A stretch of 64,000 bases of DNA from Accumulibacter sp. (GCF_023806625.1 NZ_JAMTDX010000041.1:1-64000), one strand, 5' to 3'; positions 42,365 through 52,883 are shown, counted from the first letter of the stretch. Numbers and translations are program-made. Notes: generated from the sequence alone by a model not told the origin.

Positions 42365-43366
42365 CTATTTCTGCTGATAAATCTGGTCGAAGGTTCCGCC
42401 GTCCCGGAAGTGGATTGGGAAAGCTCTGGCCCACCCGCCGAACAGCTCGTCGACGGTGAAGGTCCGGATCGGCGGGAACTGGGCCGCGTACTTGCGAAGC
42501 AGCTCGGCGTTGCGCGGACGCAGGTAGTTCTGGGCAGCGTTCTCCTGGCCGGCCGGTGACCAGAGAAAGTCGAGATAAGCCTGAGCCACCTTGCGCGTGC
42601 CCTTCTTGTCTACCACCCGGTCGATGATGGCCACCGGAAACTCGGTGAGCACCGAGATCGACGGGTAGATGACCTCGAAGTCCCCCTTGCCGAATTCCCG
42701 GGCGATCAGCTCGGCCTCGCTCTCGAACGAGACCAGCACGTCGCCTATCCGACGCTGCATGAAGGTCGTCGTCGCGTCGCGCCCCCCGGCAGCGAAGAGC
42801 GGTGCATTCTTCAGCATGCGCGCGACGAAGTCCTGTGCAGTCCTGTCGTTTCCGCCCGGCTGGCTGATCGCGTAGCCCCACGCCGCGAGATAGGTATAGC
42901 GGCCGTTGCCGGTGTTCTTGGGGTGCGGCAGGATCACCTGAACGCCCGGGCGAGCCAGGTCATTCCAGTCCTTGATCGCCTTGGGGTTGCCCTTGCGGAC
43001 GATGAAAACCATCGTCGAAGTATAGGGAGAAGCATTGTTCGGGAACTTCCGCGTGTAATCACGGGCGACGAGCCCCTTGTCGGCGAGGAAGTCGACGTCC
43101 GATGCCTGGTTCATGGTCACCACGTCGGCCTCGAGGCCGTCGGCGACCGCACGCACCTGCTTGCTCGATCCGCCGTGCGACTGCCGAATGTCGATCGATT
43201 CTCCGCTCGTTGCTTTCCAGTGCTTCTGGAAGATCGGGTTGTAATCCTTGTAGAAGTCGCGCGACACGTCGTAGGAAACGTTGAGCAGATTGCTGTCGGC
43301 CATTGCCGGGGGCCCAGCGATGGCGAGTGCGATGACCAGAAGACGACTGAGAAACTTGCACGACAT
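42365..43366 (-). CDS. sbp: sulfate-binding periplasmic protein
   Basis: About 333 residues from ATG 43366 (MSCKFLSRLL), preceded by GGAG at a good distance; ATG 43378 would add four residues. The signal peptide ends near AGPPAMA. NVSYDVSRDFYKDYNPIFQKHW is the Sbp/CysP signature, and QSHGGSSKQVRAV and NPKAIKDWNDL are typical anion-binding segments. It heads the sbp-cysT-cysW-cysA operon. Confidence 0.95.
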   Translation of the reverse strand: MSCKFLSRLLVIALAIAGPPAMADSNLLNVSYDVSRDFYKDYNPIFQKHWKATSGESIDIRQSHGGSSKQVRAVADGLEADVVTMNQASDVDFLADKGLVARDYTRKFPNNASPYTSTMVFIVRKGNPKAIKDWNDLARPGVQVILPHPKNTGNGRYTYLAAWGYAISQPGGNDRTAQDFVARMLKNAPLFAAGGRDATTTFMQRRIGDVLVSFESEAELIAREFGKGDFEVIYPSISVLTEFPVAIIDRVVDKKGTRKVAQAYLDFLWSPAGQENAAQNYLRPRNAELLRKYAAQFPPIRTFTVDELFGGWARAFPIHFRDGGTFDQIYQQK

Positions 43367-43399
43367 CCTTTGCTCCATCCCCGACGGGGAAAGGGTGGA

Positions 43400-43428
43400 A
43401 CTATAGCCACGGTGTTTAGAACTGCAAA
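43400..43428 (-). promoter_or_regulatory. promoter region of the sulfate operon
   Basis: On the minus strand TTTGCA (43428-43423) and TATAGT (43405-43400) are 17 bases apart, about 35 bases before the sbp start. An unusually AT-rich block (about 43410-43455) just upstream would suit binding of a CysB-type activator, but no site can be assigned. Confidence 0.45.
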
Positions 43429-43494
43429 GTATCTTTGCTTATTTGTTTATTCCCCGAACGAATTCCCGGGGCTCGTGCAATGCTGGCGGACTGC

Positions 43495-43522
43495 AAAAAA
43501 AAGCCACGGCGCTGGCCGTGGC
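43495..43522 (-). terminator. intrinsic terminator of the endopeptidase gene
   Basis: On the minus strand GCCACGGC-cagc-GCCGTGGC is a perfect 8 bp stem with a 4-base loop, followed by eight T residues. It lies about 20 bases after the endopeptidase stop. Confidence 0.92.
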
Positions 43523-43542
43523 TGACACCGGGCGACAGCGGG

Positions 43543-44796
43543 TCAGACGCTCGTCGGCAGCCTGCCGGTCGCCGATGCACTCTCCATCCAGCGCTTGATC
43601 CGGTTGGCGTCACCGATCCGTGTCTGCTTGCCCGATGAGTCGAGCAGAACGATGACAATTGGTTTGTCGGCGACCGTCGCCTGCATCACCAGACACTTTC
43701 CCGCTTCCTGGATGTAGCCCGTCTTGGACAGGCCGATGTCCCAGGTCGGACTGCTGACCAGCTGGTTGGTATTGTGGAACTCGAGTTCGCGGCCCTTGAC
43801 TTCGGCGCGTGCTCCCGGAGTCGTCGAGAACTCGCGGATCAGCGGATAGCGGTGCGCGGCGGCGACCATCCGCGCGAGGTCGTGCGCGGTAGACACGTTG
43901 TTGCTGTTCAGACCCGTCGGATCTTCGAAATGGCTACTGGCCATGCCGATCGACGCTGCCTTGCGGTTCATTGCCGCCACGAAGGCTTGCAGGCCTCCCG
44001 GGTAGTGACGGGCGAGTGCATTGGCTGCCCGGTTCTCCGAAGACATCAGAGCCAGCAGCAGCGCCGTCTCGCGGGTGATCACCGTGCCGATGGCGAGACG
44101 CGACCGACTGCCGCGAAGGTAATCCACGTCCTCGTCGCTGATCGTGATCGACGCCTGCAGATTGGGCATGCTGTCGAGGACCACCATCGCCGTCATCAAC
44201 TTGGTGATCGAGGCAATCGGCACGATCGCGTGGGCGTTCTTTTCGAACAACGGGTCGCCACCGTTCTGCCCGATGACCAGCGCCGAACCCGACTGGACGG
44301 CCAGGTGCCCAGGTTCCTGCCAGAAATCCGCACCGCTGGCCAGGGCCCGGGTCAAGCCTCTCCTGTGGATGGGCGCCGTGCTTCCGCCGGCTGGCTCGAT
44401 GGCGACGTATCTTCCACCCTTCGCGGATTTCGGAAGCGCTGGCTTGGCCGCCAGCCAGACGTTCGATTTCGGCTGGGCCATCGCCGGACCGCGAACCGCC
44501 TGACCACGCTGCGTCACCGACGTCCGGCCGTTTCCGGCTGTCCTGTCGGTCGGGGCCGAGCCCTTCGTCCTGTACTGCGCCGGATCCCTGCCCTTCTGTG
44601 CCAACGATCTGGCGGTCCCCGACCTGGATTGTGCCGCTGGGGCGGGGTTTGCCTGTCGGGCTCCGCCGTTGGCCCTGGCCTTTGTCGAGGCGACCCTTTC
44701 CCTGGCCTTGTCGACCGCCTGAGCCGTGTCGACCGGAATCACTGCCGAGCCGATCAGTGAACCCAGCAGCACGACCGCCTTGAGCATCCTGCGCAT
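43543..44796 (-). CDS. pbpG: D-alanyl-D-alanine endopeptidase (PBP7 type, peptidase S11)
   Basis: 417 residues from ATG 44796, with GGAGG six bases upstream. A signal peptide (MLKAVVLLGSLIGSAVIPV) is followed by a long basic Ala/Arg/Gly-rich linker (30-165) and the penicillin-binding domain. SxxK is in PIASITKLM, SxN in SSENRAANAL and KTG in LSKTGYIQEAG. This class cleaves or trims peptidoglycan cross-links. The extended disordered linker is longer than in E. coli PBP7. A strong terminator follows. Confidence 0.92.
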   Translation of the reverse strand: MRRMLKAVVLLGSLIGSAVIPVDTAQAVDKARERVASTKARANGGARQANPAPAAQSRSGTARSLAQKGRDPAQYRTKGSAPTDRTAGNGRTSVTQRGQAVRGPAMAQPKSNVWLAAKPALPKSAKGGRYVAIEPAGGSTAPIHRRGLTRALASGADFWQEPGHLAVQSGSALVIGQNGGDPLFEKNAHAIVPIASITKLMTAMVVLDSMPNLQASITISDEDVDYLRGSRSRLAIGTVITRETALLLALMSSENRAANALARHYPGGLQAFVAAMNRKAASIGMASSHFEDPTGLNSNNVSTAHDLARMVAAAHRYPLIREFSTTPGARAEVKGRELEFHNTNQLVSSPTWDIGLSKTGYIQEAGKCLVMQATVADKPIVIVLLDSSGKQTRIGDANRIKRWMESASATGRLPTSV

Positions 44797-44915
44797 CACC
44801 AGCCTCCTGCATCCGTCCGTCGATCGGTATTCTAACCCAGGCCGTCGTCAGAGAGCCAGAGGTCATCAAAAATAAGTACATGGAGTCGCTACATGATGTG
44901 GCTTGTGATGTACGG

Positions 44916-46052
44916 TCAGCTGCTTAGGAAGGATCCGACGTCCTCTCGCCGGGCCATCGTGTCACGGTAACCGAGATCGATCAGCGCCTCGGTGAAAGGT
45001 CGTTCGAAGAGCAGATAGCTGGTCAGCGCACCGCCCCGCCGGTTCATCGCGCCGATCATCCGCAACAGGCCTCGAACCGCGAATGGCAGCGTGTGCGCGT
45101 AGCGCGCAGCGAGGTCATCGAGGCGCTCCGATGGGGTGATGATCAGTGCTTGCAGAGGTCGCAGACCGAAGTCCCGGCTGCTCCGCACTTCATCGGGGAT
45201 ATGCAACAGCGTCCTGTTGATCCTTTCCATCCGTTCGACGTCCATCGACAGAGTGTCGATGAAGATCGACGACAGGGCGTGTCCGGCGATCTGGGCCAGC
45301 GTCGGATAGTTCCGTGAGCTCTGTCGCTGGGTCCCGCTGCTCGCCTGTCCGAGCGCGACGACGAGCACTTTCTCGGCGCCGAGATGGACCGCCGGGGAGA
45401 GCGGTGCGAGCTGACGCATCGATCCGTCGCCGAAATACTCGCGATTCAGGTAGACCGCCGGAAAGATGAACGGAATGGCGCTCGAGGCCATCAGGTGGTC
45501 GACCGTCAGTTCGGCCTGGCATCCGACGCGTTGCGCCCGCCGCCAGCGACCGACCTCGGGGTGAGCCTGGAAAAAACTCACGCTGTCACCGGTTGCGTAG
45601 CCCGAAGCGGTAATGCTGACCGCGAACAGTGCGCCGCTGGCGAGGCTTCGCGCGATCCCGCTCATGTCGAGTCTGGCCTCGAGCAGCCGGCGCAACGGCT
45701 CGTTGTCGAACAGCGACCGGGGACTGCGACGGAAGGCCCAGCCGAAAGCGAGTGCGCTGAGCCAGCGGCCGCCCGCAGCGCTGATCCCCGGCAGATCGGC
45801 CCGGTAGATGTCGCCGGCGTGCATGCCGCGCCAGACTGTGGCCAGCGTGGCGACCGCGGCGCCGAAATCATGTGCGTGGCAAGCCAGTGCCGCCGCGTTG
45901 ATCGCTCCGGCCGAAGTGCCACAAAGGATCGGGAATGGATTGGCGGCAGATCGCCCGCCGAGCAACTCGCGGATCGCCAACAGCACGCCGACCTGGTACG
46001 CGGCACGTGCCCCGCCCCCGTTGAGGACCAGAGCGGTTCGCGAATTGGCCAT
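44916..46052 (-). CDS. patatin-like phospholipase
   Basis: 378 residues. NGGGARAAYQVGVLLAI is the oxyanion Gly-rich motif, GTSAGAINAAAL carries the nucleophile Ser of GxSxG near residue 48, and DGSMRQLAPLSPA carries the catalytic Asp of DGG/DGS near residue 210. No signal peptide is evident. The C-terminal 150 residues form the extra region of bacterial patatins of this size (DUF3336 is absent). Membrane lipid turnover is the general role. It stands alone between the endopeptidase and maeB. Confidence 0.92.
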   Translation of the reverse strand: MANSRTALVLNGGGARAAYQVGVLLAIRELLGGRSAANPFPILCGTSAGAINAAALACHAHDFGAAVATLATVWRGMHAGDIYRADLPGISAAGGRWLSALAFGWAFRRSPRSLFDNEPLRRLLEARLDMSGIARSLASGALFAVSITASGYATGDSVSFFQAHPEVGRWRRAQRVGCQAELTVDHLMASSAIPFIFPAVYLNREYFGDGSMRQLAPLSPAVHLGAEKVLVVALGQASSGTQRQSSRNYPTLAQIAGHALSSIFIDTLSMDVERMERINRTLLHIPDEVRSSRDFGLRPLQALIITPSERLDDLAARYAHTLPFAVRGLLRMIGAMNRRGGALTSYLLFERPFTEALIDLGYRDTMARREDVGSFLSS

Positions 46053-46157
46053 CGGGACTGCTGCCGCTCGGTCCCTGGTCAGCGGTCCCGGCCATCGGGA
46101 ACTGCGCTGTGGCGGGTTCCCGGGCAGGCGTGGTGAGCATCTCTGCGAACGTCGGTC

Positions 46158-48458
46158 TCAGCGTTCATTCATCAGCTTGTCGACGACGGTCAGGGCGGTC
46201 ATGTTGACGATCCGCCGAACGGTCGCCGTCGAGGTCAGGATATGCACCGGCTGGGCCGCGCCGAGGAGGATCGGGCCGATCGTCAGATTGTCCCCCGCAG
46301 CGATCTTCAGCAGATTGAAGGAAATGTTCGCCGCGTCGAGCGTCGGCATGATCAGCAGGTTGGCCTGTCCCCTGAGGCGGGCATCGGCCGGGAAGACGCG
46401 TTGCCGGATATGGTCGTCGAGTGCGGCGTCACCGTGCATCTCGCCTTCGACCTCGAGGCGCGGGGCGCGTTCCTTGAGCCTCTGCAGCGCCGAACGCATC
46501 TTCAATGCCGTGGGGGTGTTCTCCGAGCCGAACGAGGAGTGGGAGAGCAGCGCGACGCGCGGTGTGATCCCGAAGCGACGAACCTCGTCGGCGGCGAGGA
46601 GGGTCATGTCGACGAGTTGTTCGGCGGTCGGTTCGTAATTGATGTAAGTATCGGCGATGAACAGCGTCCGGTCCGGGAGGACCAGCAGGCTCATCGCGTA
46701 GAGGTTGCGGACCCCGGGAGCCAGACCGATGACGTTCTCGACGTACTCGCGATGGACGTCATGGCGGCCGAAGGTTCCACAGATCAGACCGTCTGCGTCA
46801 CCCATGCGGACCATCATCGCTCCGAAGAGCGATGCCCGTCGGCGCACCTCCCGACGGGCGAAATCGACCGAGACACCCTTACGTTCCATCAGGTGGCGGT
46901 ACTCGCGCCAGTAAGCCTCGTAGTGCTCGTCGAAAAACGGGTTGTTTTCGGCGTAGACGATGTCGAAATCGTCGTCCGGGCGAACGCGCAGGTTCAGCGC
47001 CTCGAGCTTGCCGGCAATTTCCACGGGCTCGCCGATCAGAATCGGTCGGGCGATTCCCTCGTCGACGATCACCTGTACGGCACGCAACACGCGTTCGTCC
47101 TCGCCCTCTGCGAAGACGATCTTTCGGGGCGCCTGTTTGGCCTGCGAAAAGACGGGCTTCATGATCAGCCCGAAGTGGTAGACGAACTCGTCGAGGCTTT
47201 CACGATAGGCTTCGACATCGCGCAGCGGCCGTGTCGCGACGCCCGATTCCATCGCTGCCTGGGCGACCGCCGGGGCGATCCTGCCGATCAGCCGCGGGTC
47301 GAACGGATTCGGGATCAGGTACTCAGGGCCGAAACCGGCAACCATCTCGCCGTAGGCCCTGGCGGCCACCTCCGACTGCTCGACGCGGGCCAGTTCGGCG
47401 ATCGACCTGACGGCTGCCAGTTTCATCGCCTCGGTGATCGTCGTTGCCCCGACGTCGAGCGCGCCGCGGAAGATGAACGGAAAACAGAGCACGTTGTTGA
47501 CCTGGTTCGGGTAATCCGAACGGCCGGTGGCGATGATCGCATCACCGCGAACCTCCCTGACTTCCTCGGGCCGAATTTCCGGGACGGGATTGGCCAAGGC
47601 CAGGATCAGCGGCGAATCCGCCATCCGGGCAACCATCTCCTTCTTCAGCACGCCGCCAGCCGACAGGCCAAGGAATACGTCGGCGCCTTCGATGACCTCG
47701 GCAAGGGTACGCGCGTCGGTGCGTTTGGCATAGCGCGCCTTGATCTCGTCCATGTCCTCGGTTCGCCCCTCATGGACGAGGCCCTTGATGTCGGTGACCC
47801 AGATGTTCTCCACCGGGATGCCGAGCATCACCAGCAGGTCCAGGCAGGCGAGAGCCGCGGCACCAGCCCCCGACGTGACCAGCTTGACCTGCTGCAGATC
47901 CTTCCCCTGCAGGTGCAGGCCATTGAGCACTGCCGCTCCGACGACGATCGCCGTCCCGTGCTGGTCGTCGTGGAAGACGGGGATGCTCATCCGCTCGCGA
48001 AGTTTCCTTTCGATGTAGAAACATTCCGGTGCCCTGATGTCCTCGAGGTTGATCCCGCCAAAAGTCGGTTCGAGCGCGGCGATGATGTCGACGAGGCGGT
48101 CGGGGTCTCGTTCGCTGATCTCCAGGTCGAAGACGTCGATGTTGGCAAACTTCTTGAACAGGACCGCCTTGCCCTCCATGACCGGTTTGGCGGCCAGCGG
48201 GCCGATCGCCCCGAGGCCGAGCACGGCGGTGCCGTTGGTGATCACGCCGACGAGGTTGGCGCGCGAGGTCAGCGTGCTCGCCTCGGCCGGCGTTGTGGCG
48301 ATTTCCTCGCAGGCTGCGGCGACGCCGGGCGAGTAGGCCATCGAGAGGTCGTACTGGTTGGTCAGCTGCTTGGTCGGTTGCAAGGCGACCTTTCCGGGCC
48401 TCGGGTGTCGATGATAGAAGAGTGCGGCGGTGCGCAGCTGATCCTTCGACTTGCTCAT
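46158..48458 (-). CDS. maeB: NADP-dependent malic enzyme with phosphotransacetylase-like domain
   Basis: 766 residues. The N-terminal malic enzyme (1-430; [48 protein letters not shown]) makes pyruvate, CO2 and NADPH from malate. The C-terminal phosphate acetyltransferase-like domain (about 440-766; [16 protein letters not shown]) is usually regulatory in MaeB. GGAGGAGAG precedes the ATG. pckG lies just upstream on the same strand beyond a terminator, so the two C4/C3 node enzymes are neighbours but separate transcripts. Confidence 0.96.
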   Translation of the reverse strand: MSKSKDQLRTAALFYHRHPRPGKVALQPTKQLTNQYDLSMAYSPGVAAACEEIATTPAEASTLTSRANLVGVITNGTAVLGLGAIGPLAAKPVMEGKAVLFKKFANIDVFDLEISERDPDRLVDIIAALEPTFGGINLEDIRAPECFYIERKLRERMSIPVFHDDQHGTAIVVGAAVLNGLHLQGKDLQQVKLVTSGAGAAALACLDLLVMLGIPVENIWVTDIKGLVHEGRTEDMDEIKARYAKRTDARTLAEVIEGADVFLGLSAGGVLKKEMVARMADSPLILALANPVPEIRPEEVREVRGDAIIATGRSDYPNQVNNVLCFPFIFRGALDVGATTITEAMKLAAVRSIAELARVEQSEVAARAYGEMVAGFGPEYLIPNPFDPRLIGRIAPAVAQAAMESGVATRPLRDVEAYRESLDEFVYHFGLIMKPVFSQAKQAPRKIVFAEGEDERVLRAVQVIVDEGIARPILIGEPVEIAGKLEALNLRVRPDDDFDIVYAENNPFFDEHYEAYWREYRHLMERKGVSVDFARREVRRRASLFGAMMVRMGDADGLICGTFGRHDVHREYVENVIGLAPGVRNLYAMSLLVLPDRTLFIADTYINYEPTAEQLVDMTLLAADEVRRFGITPRVALLSHSSFGSENTPTALKMRSALQRLKERAPRLEVEGEMHGDAALDDHIRQRVFPADARLRGQANLLIMPTLDAANISFNLLKIAAGDNLTIGPILLGAAQPVHILTSTATVRRIVNMTALTVVDKLMNER

Positions 48459-48692
48459 CTCTCTCCTCCTGGCGACCTGCCTGCCCCCACGGCGGGCAGG
48501 CGTGTGTTGTCTTGCGACCGTGTCTTGCCCGGATGATTACACAAAGTGCATCGCCCTTGTAGCCACATCGTCCGGTCGTCCAGGCGGATCACCGGCAGCG
48601 AAGCGACGGCTTGCTGGCCGGCAGGCTGGCGGGCCGCGTCTGGTGCTCATGCTGGCAGTCGGAGAAGACGCCGGCCACCTGCGTTGCGGACC

Positions 48693-48722
48693 AAAAAGAA
48701 AGCCGGCCAGTTGGCCGGCTTT
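48693..48722 (-). terminator. intrinsic terminator of pckG
   Basis: On the minus strand AAAGCCGGCC-aact-GGCCGGCTTT forms a 10 bp stem followed by CTTTTT. It lies about 25 bases after the pckG stop. Confidence 0.9.
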
Positions 48723-48746
48723 CGGTGATCCCCGTAGCGGCGGGTG

Positions 48747-50600
48747 TCAGGCTGTCGAGGCGATCTTCCAGACGTCGGGGGCACCTTCGGCCCGCTTGGC
48801 GAACTCCTCGCGCTGCTTCTCGAGCTCGCTGGGCAGGCTCGCGCCGAACTTGCCGAAGAACTCCTTGATCTCCTCGGTCTCGTCGAGTGCTCCCGCGCGA
48901 CTGATATCCATGATCTGCGCGTACTGTGCTTCACCGAAGCTCAGTCCACCCCAGGTGATGTCCGCATAACGCGGCATCAGGCCGAACGGGCTCTGGACGG
49001 CGCCGACGCGCCCGTGTACGCGATCGACGATCCACTTGATCACGCGCATGTTCTCGCCGTAGCCGGGCCAGACGAACTTGCCTTTTTCGTCCTTGCGGAA
49101 CCAGTTCGTGCGGAAGATCTTCGGCAGCTTGAGGTCGGAGCGGCCGCCCATCCTGAGCCAATGGCTCCAGTAGTCGGCCATGTTGTAACCGGCGAAGGGC
49201 AACATCGCGAACGGGTCGCGACGAATCGCGGCTTGTCCGATTGCCGCCGCCGTCGCCTCGGAACCCATGGTTGCGGCCATGAAGACGCCGTGGTTCCAGT
49301 CGAAGGCCTGATAGACGAGCGGGAAGGTCTTCGACAGACGGCCTCCGAAGATGAACGCGGAAATCGGTACGCCGGCAGGGTCTTCCCACGACGGATCGAT
49401 CGTCGGACATTGTCCCGCCGGGGCTGTGAAGCGCGCGTTCGGGTGTGCGCCGGGCCTGCCGCAGTCGGGCGTCCAGTCCTTGCCTTGCCAGTCGATGCCG
49501 TGAGCCGGAGGCGGACCCATGCCTTCCCACCAGACGTCCCCGTCATCGGTCAGGACGACGTTGGTGAAGATGGCATTGGCCTTGATCGACTCCATGGCCA
49601 TCGGGTTCGAGCTATACGACGTACCGGGTGCCACGCCGAAGAAGCCTGCCTCGGGATTGATCGCGCGCAGAGTGCCGTCAGGTCCGGGCTTGATCCACGC
49701 GATGTCGTCGCCAACGGTCAGCGCCTTCCAGCCTTCGAAGCTCTCGGGCGGGACGATCATCGCCAGGTTGGTCTTGCCGCAGGCGCTCGGGAAGGCCGCC
49801 GCCACGTAGGTCTTCTCCCCTTCGGGCGATTGCAGGCCGAGGATCAGCATGTGCTCGGCCAGCCAGCCCTCGTCGCGGGCCATCACCGACGCGATGCGCA
49901 GGGCCAGGCACTTCTTGCCGAGCAGTGCGTTTCCGCCGTAGCCCGACCCGTATGACCAGATCTCGCGCGTTTCCGGGAAATGAACGATGTACTTGCGGCT
50001 GATGTCCCCCTCGCATGGCCACGGCACGTCCGCTTGCCCGGGCTGCAGGGGGGCGCCAACCGAGTGCATGCACGGGATGAAGAAGCCATCCTTGCCCAGC
50101 ACCTCAAGGACTTTCGCTCCCATTCGCGTCATGATCTTCATGTTGACCACGACGTACGGACTGTCGGTGATCTCGACCCCGATCTGGGCGATCGGCGACC
50201 CGAGCGGGCCCATGCTGAACGGGATCACGTACATTGTCCGCCCACGCATGCAACCGTCGAACAGGCCTTTGAGCGTCGCACGCATTTCCGCCGGGGGTGC
50301 CCAGTTGTTCGTCGGCCCGACTTCCTCTTGCCGGTTGGCGCAGATGTAGGTCCGTTCCTCGACCCGCGCGACATCGGAGGGGTGCGAGCGAGCGAGGTAG
50401 CAGTTGGGTCGCTTGTCGGGATTCAGACGGATGAAAGTTCCGCCATCGACCATCAGGTTGCAGAGCTGGTCGTACTCCTCCTGCGATCCATCACACCACA
50501 CGACCTGCGCAGGCTTGGTCAGGGCAGCCATCTCGGCAACCCAGGTTTTCAGGCGTTCGTTCTGCACGTAGGCAGGCGCAGCAGAGATACCTTCACTCAT
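48747..50600 (-). CDS. pckG: phosphoenolpyruvate carboxykinase (GTP)
   Basis: 617 residues, the GTP-type length. [16 protein letters not shown] is kinase-1a (P-loop) with the reactive Cys, GDDIAWI is kinase-2, and MHSVGAPL and [26 protein letters not shown] are family signatures. It interconverts oxaloacetate and PEP for gluconeogenesis or anaplerosis. An extended -10 promoter lies upstream and a strong terminator downstream, so it is monocistronic. Confidence 0.97.
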   Translation of the reverse strand: MSEGISAAPAYVQNERLKTWVAEMAALTKPAQVVWCDGSQEEYDQLCNLMVDGGTFIRLNPDKRPNCYLARSHPSDVARVEERTYICANRQEEVGPTNNWAPPAEMRATLKGLFDGCMRGRTMYVIPFSMGPLGSPIAQIGVEITDSPYVVVNMKIMTRMGAKVLEVLGKDGFFIPCMHSVGAPLQPGQADVPWPCEGDISRKYIVHFPETREIWSYGSGYGGNALLGKKCLALRIASVMARDEGWLAEHMLILGLQSPEGEKTYVAAAFPSACGKTNLAMIVPPESFEGWKALTVGDDIAWIKPGPDGTLRAINPEAGFFGVAPGTSYSSNPMAMESIKANAIFTNVVLTDDGDVWWEGMGPPPAHGIDWQGKDWTPDCGRPGAHPNARFTAPAGQCPTIDPSWEDPAGVPISAFIFGGRLSKTFPLVYQAFDWNHGVFMAATMGSEATAAAIGQAAIRRDPFAMLPFAGYNMADYWSHWLRMGGRSDLKLPKIFRTNWFRKDEKGKFVWPGYGENMRVIKWIVDRVHGRVGAVQSPFGLMPRYADITWGGLSFGEAQYAQIMDISRAGALDETEEIKEFFGKFGASLPSELEKQREEFAKRAEGAPDVWKIASTA

Positions 50601-50986
50601 AGCAATAATCTCCAGGTAGGTAGGTGTCGAGTTGTTGAAGGTGTTGATGTCGCCCGCTGCGCCCTAGGCCACCCGACTTCGCTGCTGCCGGAGGCTTCCG
50701 GCCGCGGGACATGAGGCGCTTCTCCTCATGCTTTTATTGCACTGCAGTATAACACATCCCGCCCGGCGAAAGTCAGCCAGCTTTGCCGGGGCGGACCCGG
50801 CATGCCGCGCGGCAGACCGGGGGCGGCGGTCGGGATCGACGCCGAGGTTGGCCGCGGCGGCCGTGATGGATCCCTGGAAGAGCCCCGGAAAAGCGGCTAT
50901 GATCGTTGTCGGTTCCCGGCTGCTCGTGCGCCGATCTCGGGTCCACGGTTCCCGGCCGGCTCTGGCCGACAAGGAGGGTTCCAGCA
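50601..50986 (+). other. intergenic region between pckG and the aminotransferase gene
   Basis: 386 bases between divergent genes. The left part is the pckG leader (about 145 bases between its promoter at 50746-50754 and the ATG at 50600), long enough for post-transcriptional control. The right part has a weak TATGAT (50898-50903) that may serve the aminotransferase. No open frame here resembles a gene and no repeat is seen. Confidence 0.5.
50746..50754 (-). promoter_or_regulatory. extended -10 promoter for pckG
   Basis: On the minus strand TGTTATACT gives the hexamer TATACT with a TG extension. A -35 is not convincing. The predicted leader is about 145 bases. Confidence 0.5.
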
Positions 50987-52147
50987 ATGCCCAGCTTCCC
51001 TGCTCCCCGACTCGCCGAGATCGCCCCTTTTCACGTCATGGAGCTGATGGCCCGGGCAAAGGCGTTGGAAGCCGAGGGGCGGGACATCATCCACATGGAA
51101 GTGGGTGAGCCCGACTTTCCCACGCCCGAACCGGTCATTTCTGCTGCCCGAGCGTGTATCGAGAGCGGTCGAGTCTTCTACACGCCAGCTCTCGGTCTGC
51201 CGGAGTTGCGCGCGGCGATCGCCGCCTTCTATGCTGTCCGCTACGGGGTCGACGTAGCGGCAGAACGCGTCGTCGTGACTGCCGGCGCATCAGCCGCGCT
51301 GTTGCTGACTTTCGCCTGTCTTGCCGCGCCGGGCAGCGAGTGGCTGCTCACCGACCCGGGCTATCCGTGCAATCGGCACTTCATTCGCTGCTTCGAGGGC
51401 GTGCCGGTGCCTATCCCGGTCGGGCCCGAGAGCAATTTTCAGCCCACCGTGGCCCATCTCTCGGCGCACTGGAACATACGCTCGGCCGGCGCCTTGTTCG
51501 CGTCTCCGGCGAATCCCACCGGGACGGTGCTCGACGGTGAAGAACTGCGCGCGATCGCCGAGTTCATCCGTCAGAACCAGGGGCAGCTGATCATCGACGA
51601 GATCTATCACGGCCTCAGTTACGACCGTCCCGAGCAGACGGCGCTGCACTGCGGCGACGACATCTTCGTCGTGCAGAGCTTCTCCAAGTACTTCAACATG
51701 ACTGGCTGGCGGTTGGGCTGGATGGTCGTTCCCGAACGTTTCGCTCGGGATATCGAGAAGCTTGCCCAGAACCTCTACATATCGCCTTCGCTGCCGGCGC
51801 AGCGCGCAGCGCTGGCCGCCTTCACGCCGGCGACGATCGACATCCTCGAAGCGCGGCGCGCCGAGTTCCGGCGCAGGCGGGATTTCCTCGCTCCGGCGCT
51901 CGAGAATCTCGGCTTCCGGATCGCCGCGAGGCCCGAAGGCGCGTTCTACCTGTACGTCGATTGCCGGAATCTGACCGCCGACAGCGAGGCGTTTGCGCAT
52001 GCGCTGCTCGAATCGGCCGGAGTCGCCGTCACGCCCGGTATCGATTTCGGCAGTCACGCCGCACGGCAGCACCTGCGTTTCGCGTATACGACAGGCGTCG
52101 AACGCCTGGCCGAAGCGGTCGAGCGGATCCGCCATTTTCTTGGCTGA
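50987..52147 (+). CDS. PLP-dependent aminotransferase, class I/II
   Basis: 386 residues from ATG 50987, preceded by AAGGAGG at ideal spacing. IHMEVGEPDFPTPEPV, SPANPTGTVLD and the PLP-Lys motif VVQSFSKYFNMTGWRLGWM (Lys near residue 238) place it with COG0436 aspartate/alanine-type aminotransferases. Substrate cannot be fixed; the FxxPxFP-like N-terminus and position do not decide. A degenerate copy of the interspersed repeat begins at the base after its stop. Confidence 0.92.
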   Translation: MPSFPAPRLAEIAPFHVMELMARAKALEAEGRDIIHMEVGEPDFPTPEPVISAARACIESGRVFYTPALGLPELRAAIAAFYAVRYGVDVAAERVVVTAGASAALLLTFACLAAPGSEWLLTDPGYPCNRHFIRCFEGVPVPIPVGPESNFQPTVAHLSAHWNIRSAGALFASPANPTGTVLDGEELRAIAEFIRQNQGQLIIDEIYHGLSYDRPEQTALHCGDDIFVVQSFSKYFNMTGWRLGWMVVPERFARDIEKLAQNLYISPSLPAQRAALAAFTPATIDILEARRAEFRRRRDFLAPALENLGFRIAARPEGAFYLYVDCRNLTADSEAFAHALLESAGVAVTPGIDFGSHAARQHLRFAYTTGVERLAEAVERIRHFLG

Positions 52148-52248
52148 GAGATGGTGAAGAAATCGTCACCAGCAGGCCGATGGGCCAGGCACGAAGAAAG
52201 GGGAGGGTCCCTTCCTTTTCCTCCTGGAGCGAACGACGAGACCTGTCC
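52148..52248 (+). repeat. interspersed repeat, degenerate copy C
   Basis: GAGATGGTGAAGAAATCGTC and AGCAGGCC at the left match copy A (10881-11013), and GAGCGAACGACGAGAC at 52228-52243 matches the core of copies A and B. The middle differs and the right third, with its inverted-repeat end, is missing. It lies between the aminotransferase and convergent ampD. Confidence 0.6.
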
Positions 52249-52256
52249 GAGGCCGG

Positions 52257-52883
52257 TCAACCTTCGCCGGGTTCGGCCGCGATCGGGCACGGCGCTGGTC
52301 GGTCGCGTACGTTGCCGGGCAACAGGCCGAAGGCTCCGAGGCGCTGCCAGTCGAAGCGGGGGCCGGGATCCGTCTTTCGCCCCGGAGCAACGTCGCTGTG
52401 TCCGACGATCGCCCGGATCGGATAGCTTCTGCGAAGTGCGTCGATGAGCCCGCTCAAGCTGGCGTACTGCCGGTCGTCGAACGGCGTGTCGTCGCAGCCC
52501 TCGACTTCAATGCCCAGCGAGAAGTCGTTGCAGCGCGCTTGTCCGTTCCACGAGGAGACGCCGGCGTGCCAGGCGCGCTCGAGGCAGGAGACCAGCTGGA
52601 TCAACGAGCCATCGCGAGCGATCAGGAAATGCGCCGAGACGCGCAGATTGCAGATCCCGACGAAGTAGGGGTGAGCCTCGGGGTCGAGCCGGTTGGTGAA
52701 CAGGTCCAGCACGGCCTTGCCCCCGAACTGCCCGGGCGGCAGGCTGATCGAGTGGATGACGATCAGCGAGATCGGCACGCCGTCGGGACGACCGTCATGG
52801 TTGGGCGACTCCACCCGTGTCACTCCCTCGATCCAGCCGTCGCGGCCCACCAAGGGCAGGGCGGCACTTTGCCTTCCGCTCAC
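52257..52883 (-). CDS. ampD: 1,6-anhydro-N-acetylmuramyl-L-alanine amidase AmpD
   Basis: 208 residues from GTG 52883, which overlaps the pilR stop (GTGA); a longer open frame upstream overlaps pilR and is not used. AmpD removes the stem peptide from anhydro-muropeptides in cytoplasmic wall recycling. Zinc ligands are His in LIVIHSISLPPG near 40, His in IVGHSDVAPGRKTDPG, and the following Asp. RVSAHFLIARDGSLIQLV and WHAGVSSWNGQARCNDFSLGIE are typical. The location downstream of pilR is conserved in related genomes. Confidence 0.94.
   Translation of the reverse strand: MSGRQSAALPLVGRDGWIEGVTRVESPNHDGRPDGVPISLIVIHSISLPPGQFGGKAVLDLFTNRLDPEAHPYFVGICNLRVSAHFLIARDGSLIQLVSCLERAWHAGVSSWNGQARCNDFSLGIEVEGCDDTPFDDRQYASLSGLIDALRRSYPIRAIVGHSDVAPGRKTDPGPRFDWQRLGAFGLLPGNVRDRPAPCPIAAEPGEG

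Noticed and set aside
40506..42881. 791-codon minus-strand open frame containing cysW
   Set aside because: Only the last 315 codons are CysW; the upstream part runs out of frame through cysT and sbp, and GTG 41453 overlapping the cysT stop is the sensible start.
46242..48536. 764-codon open frame on the plus strand opposite maeB
   Set aside because: Antisense shadow of maeB; composition rich in Asp/Arg/Gln/His with no recognisable domain or ribosome site.
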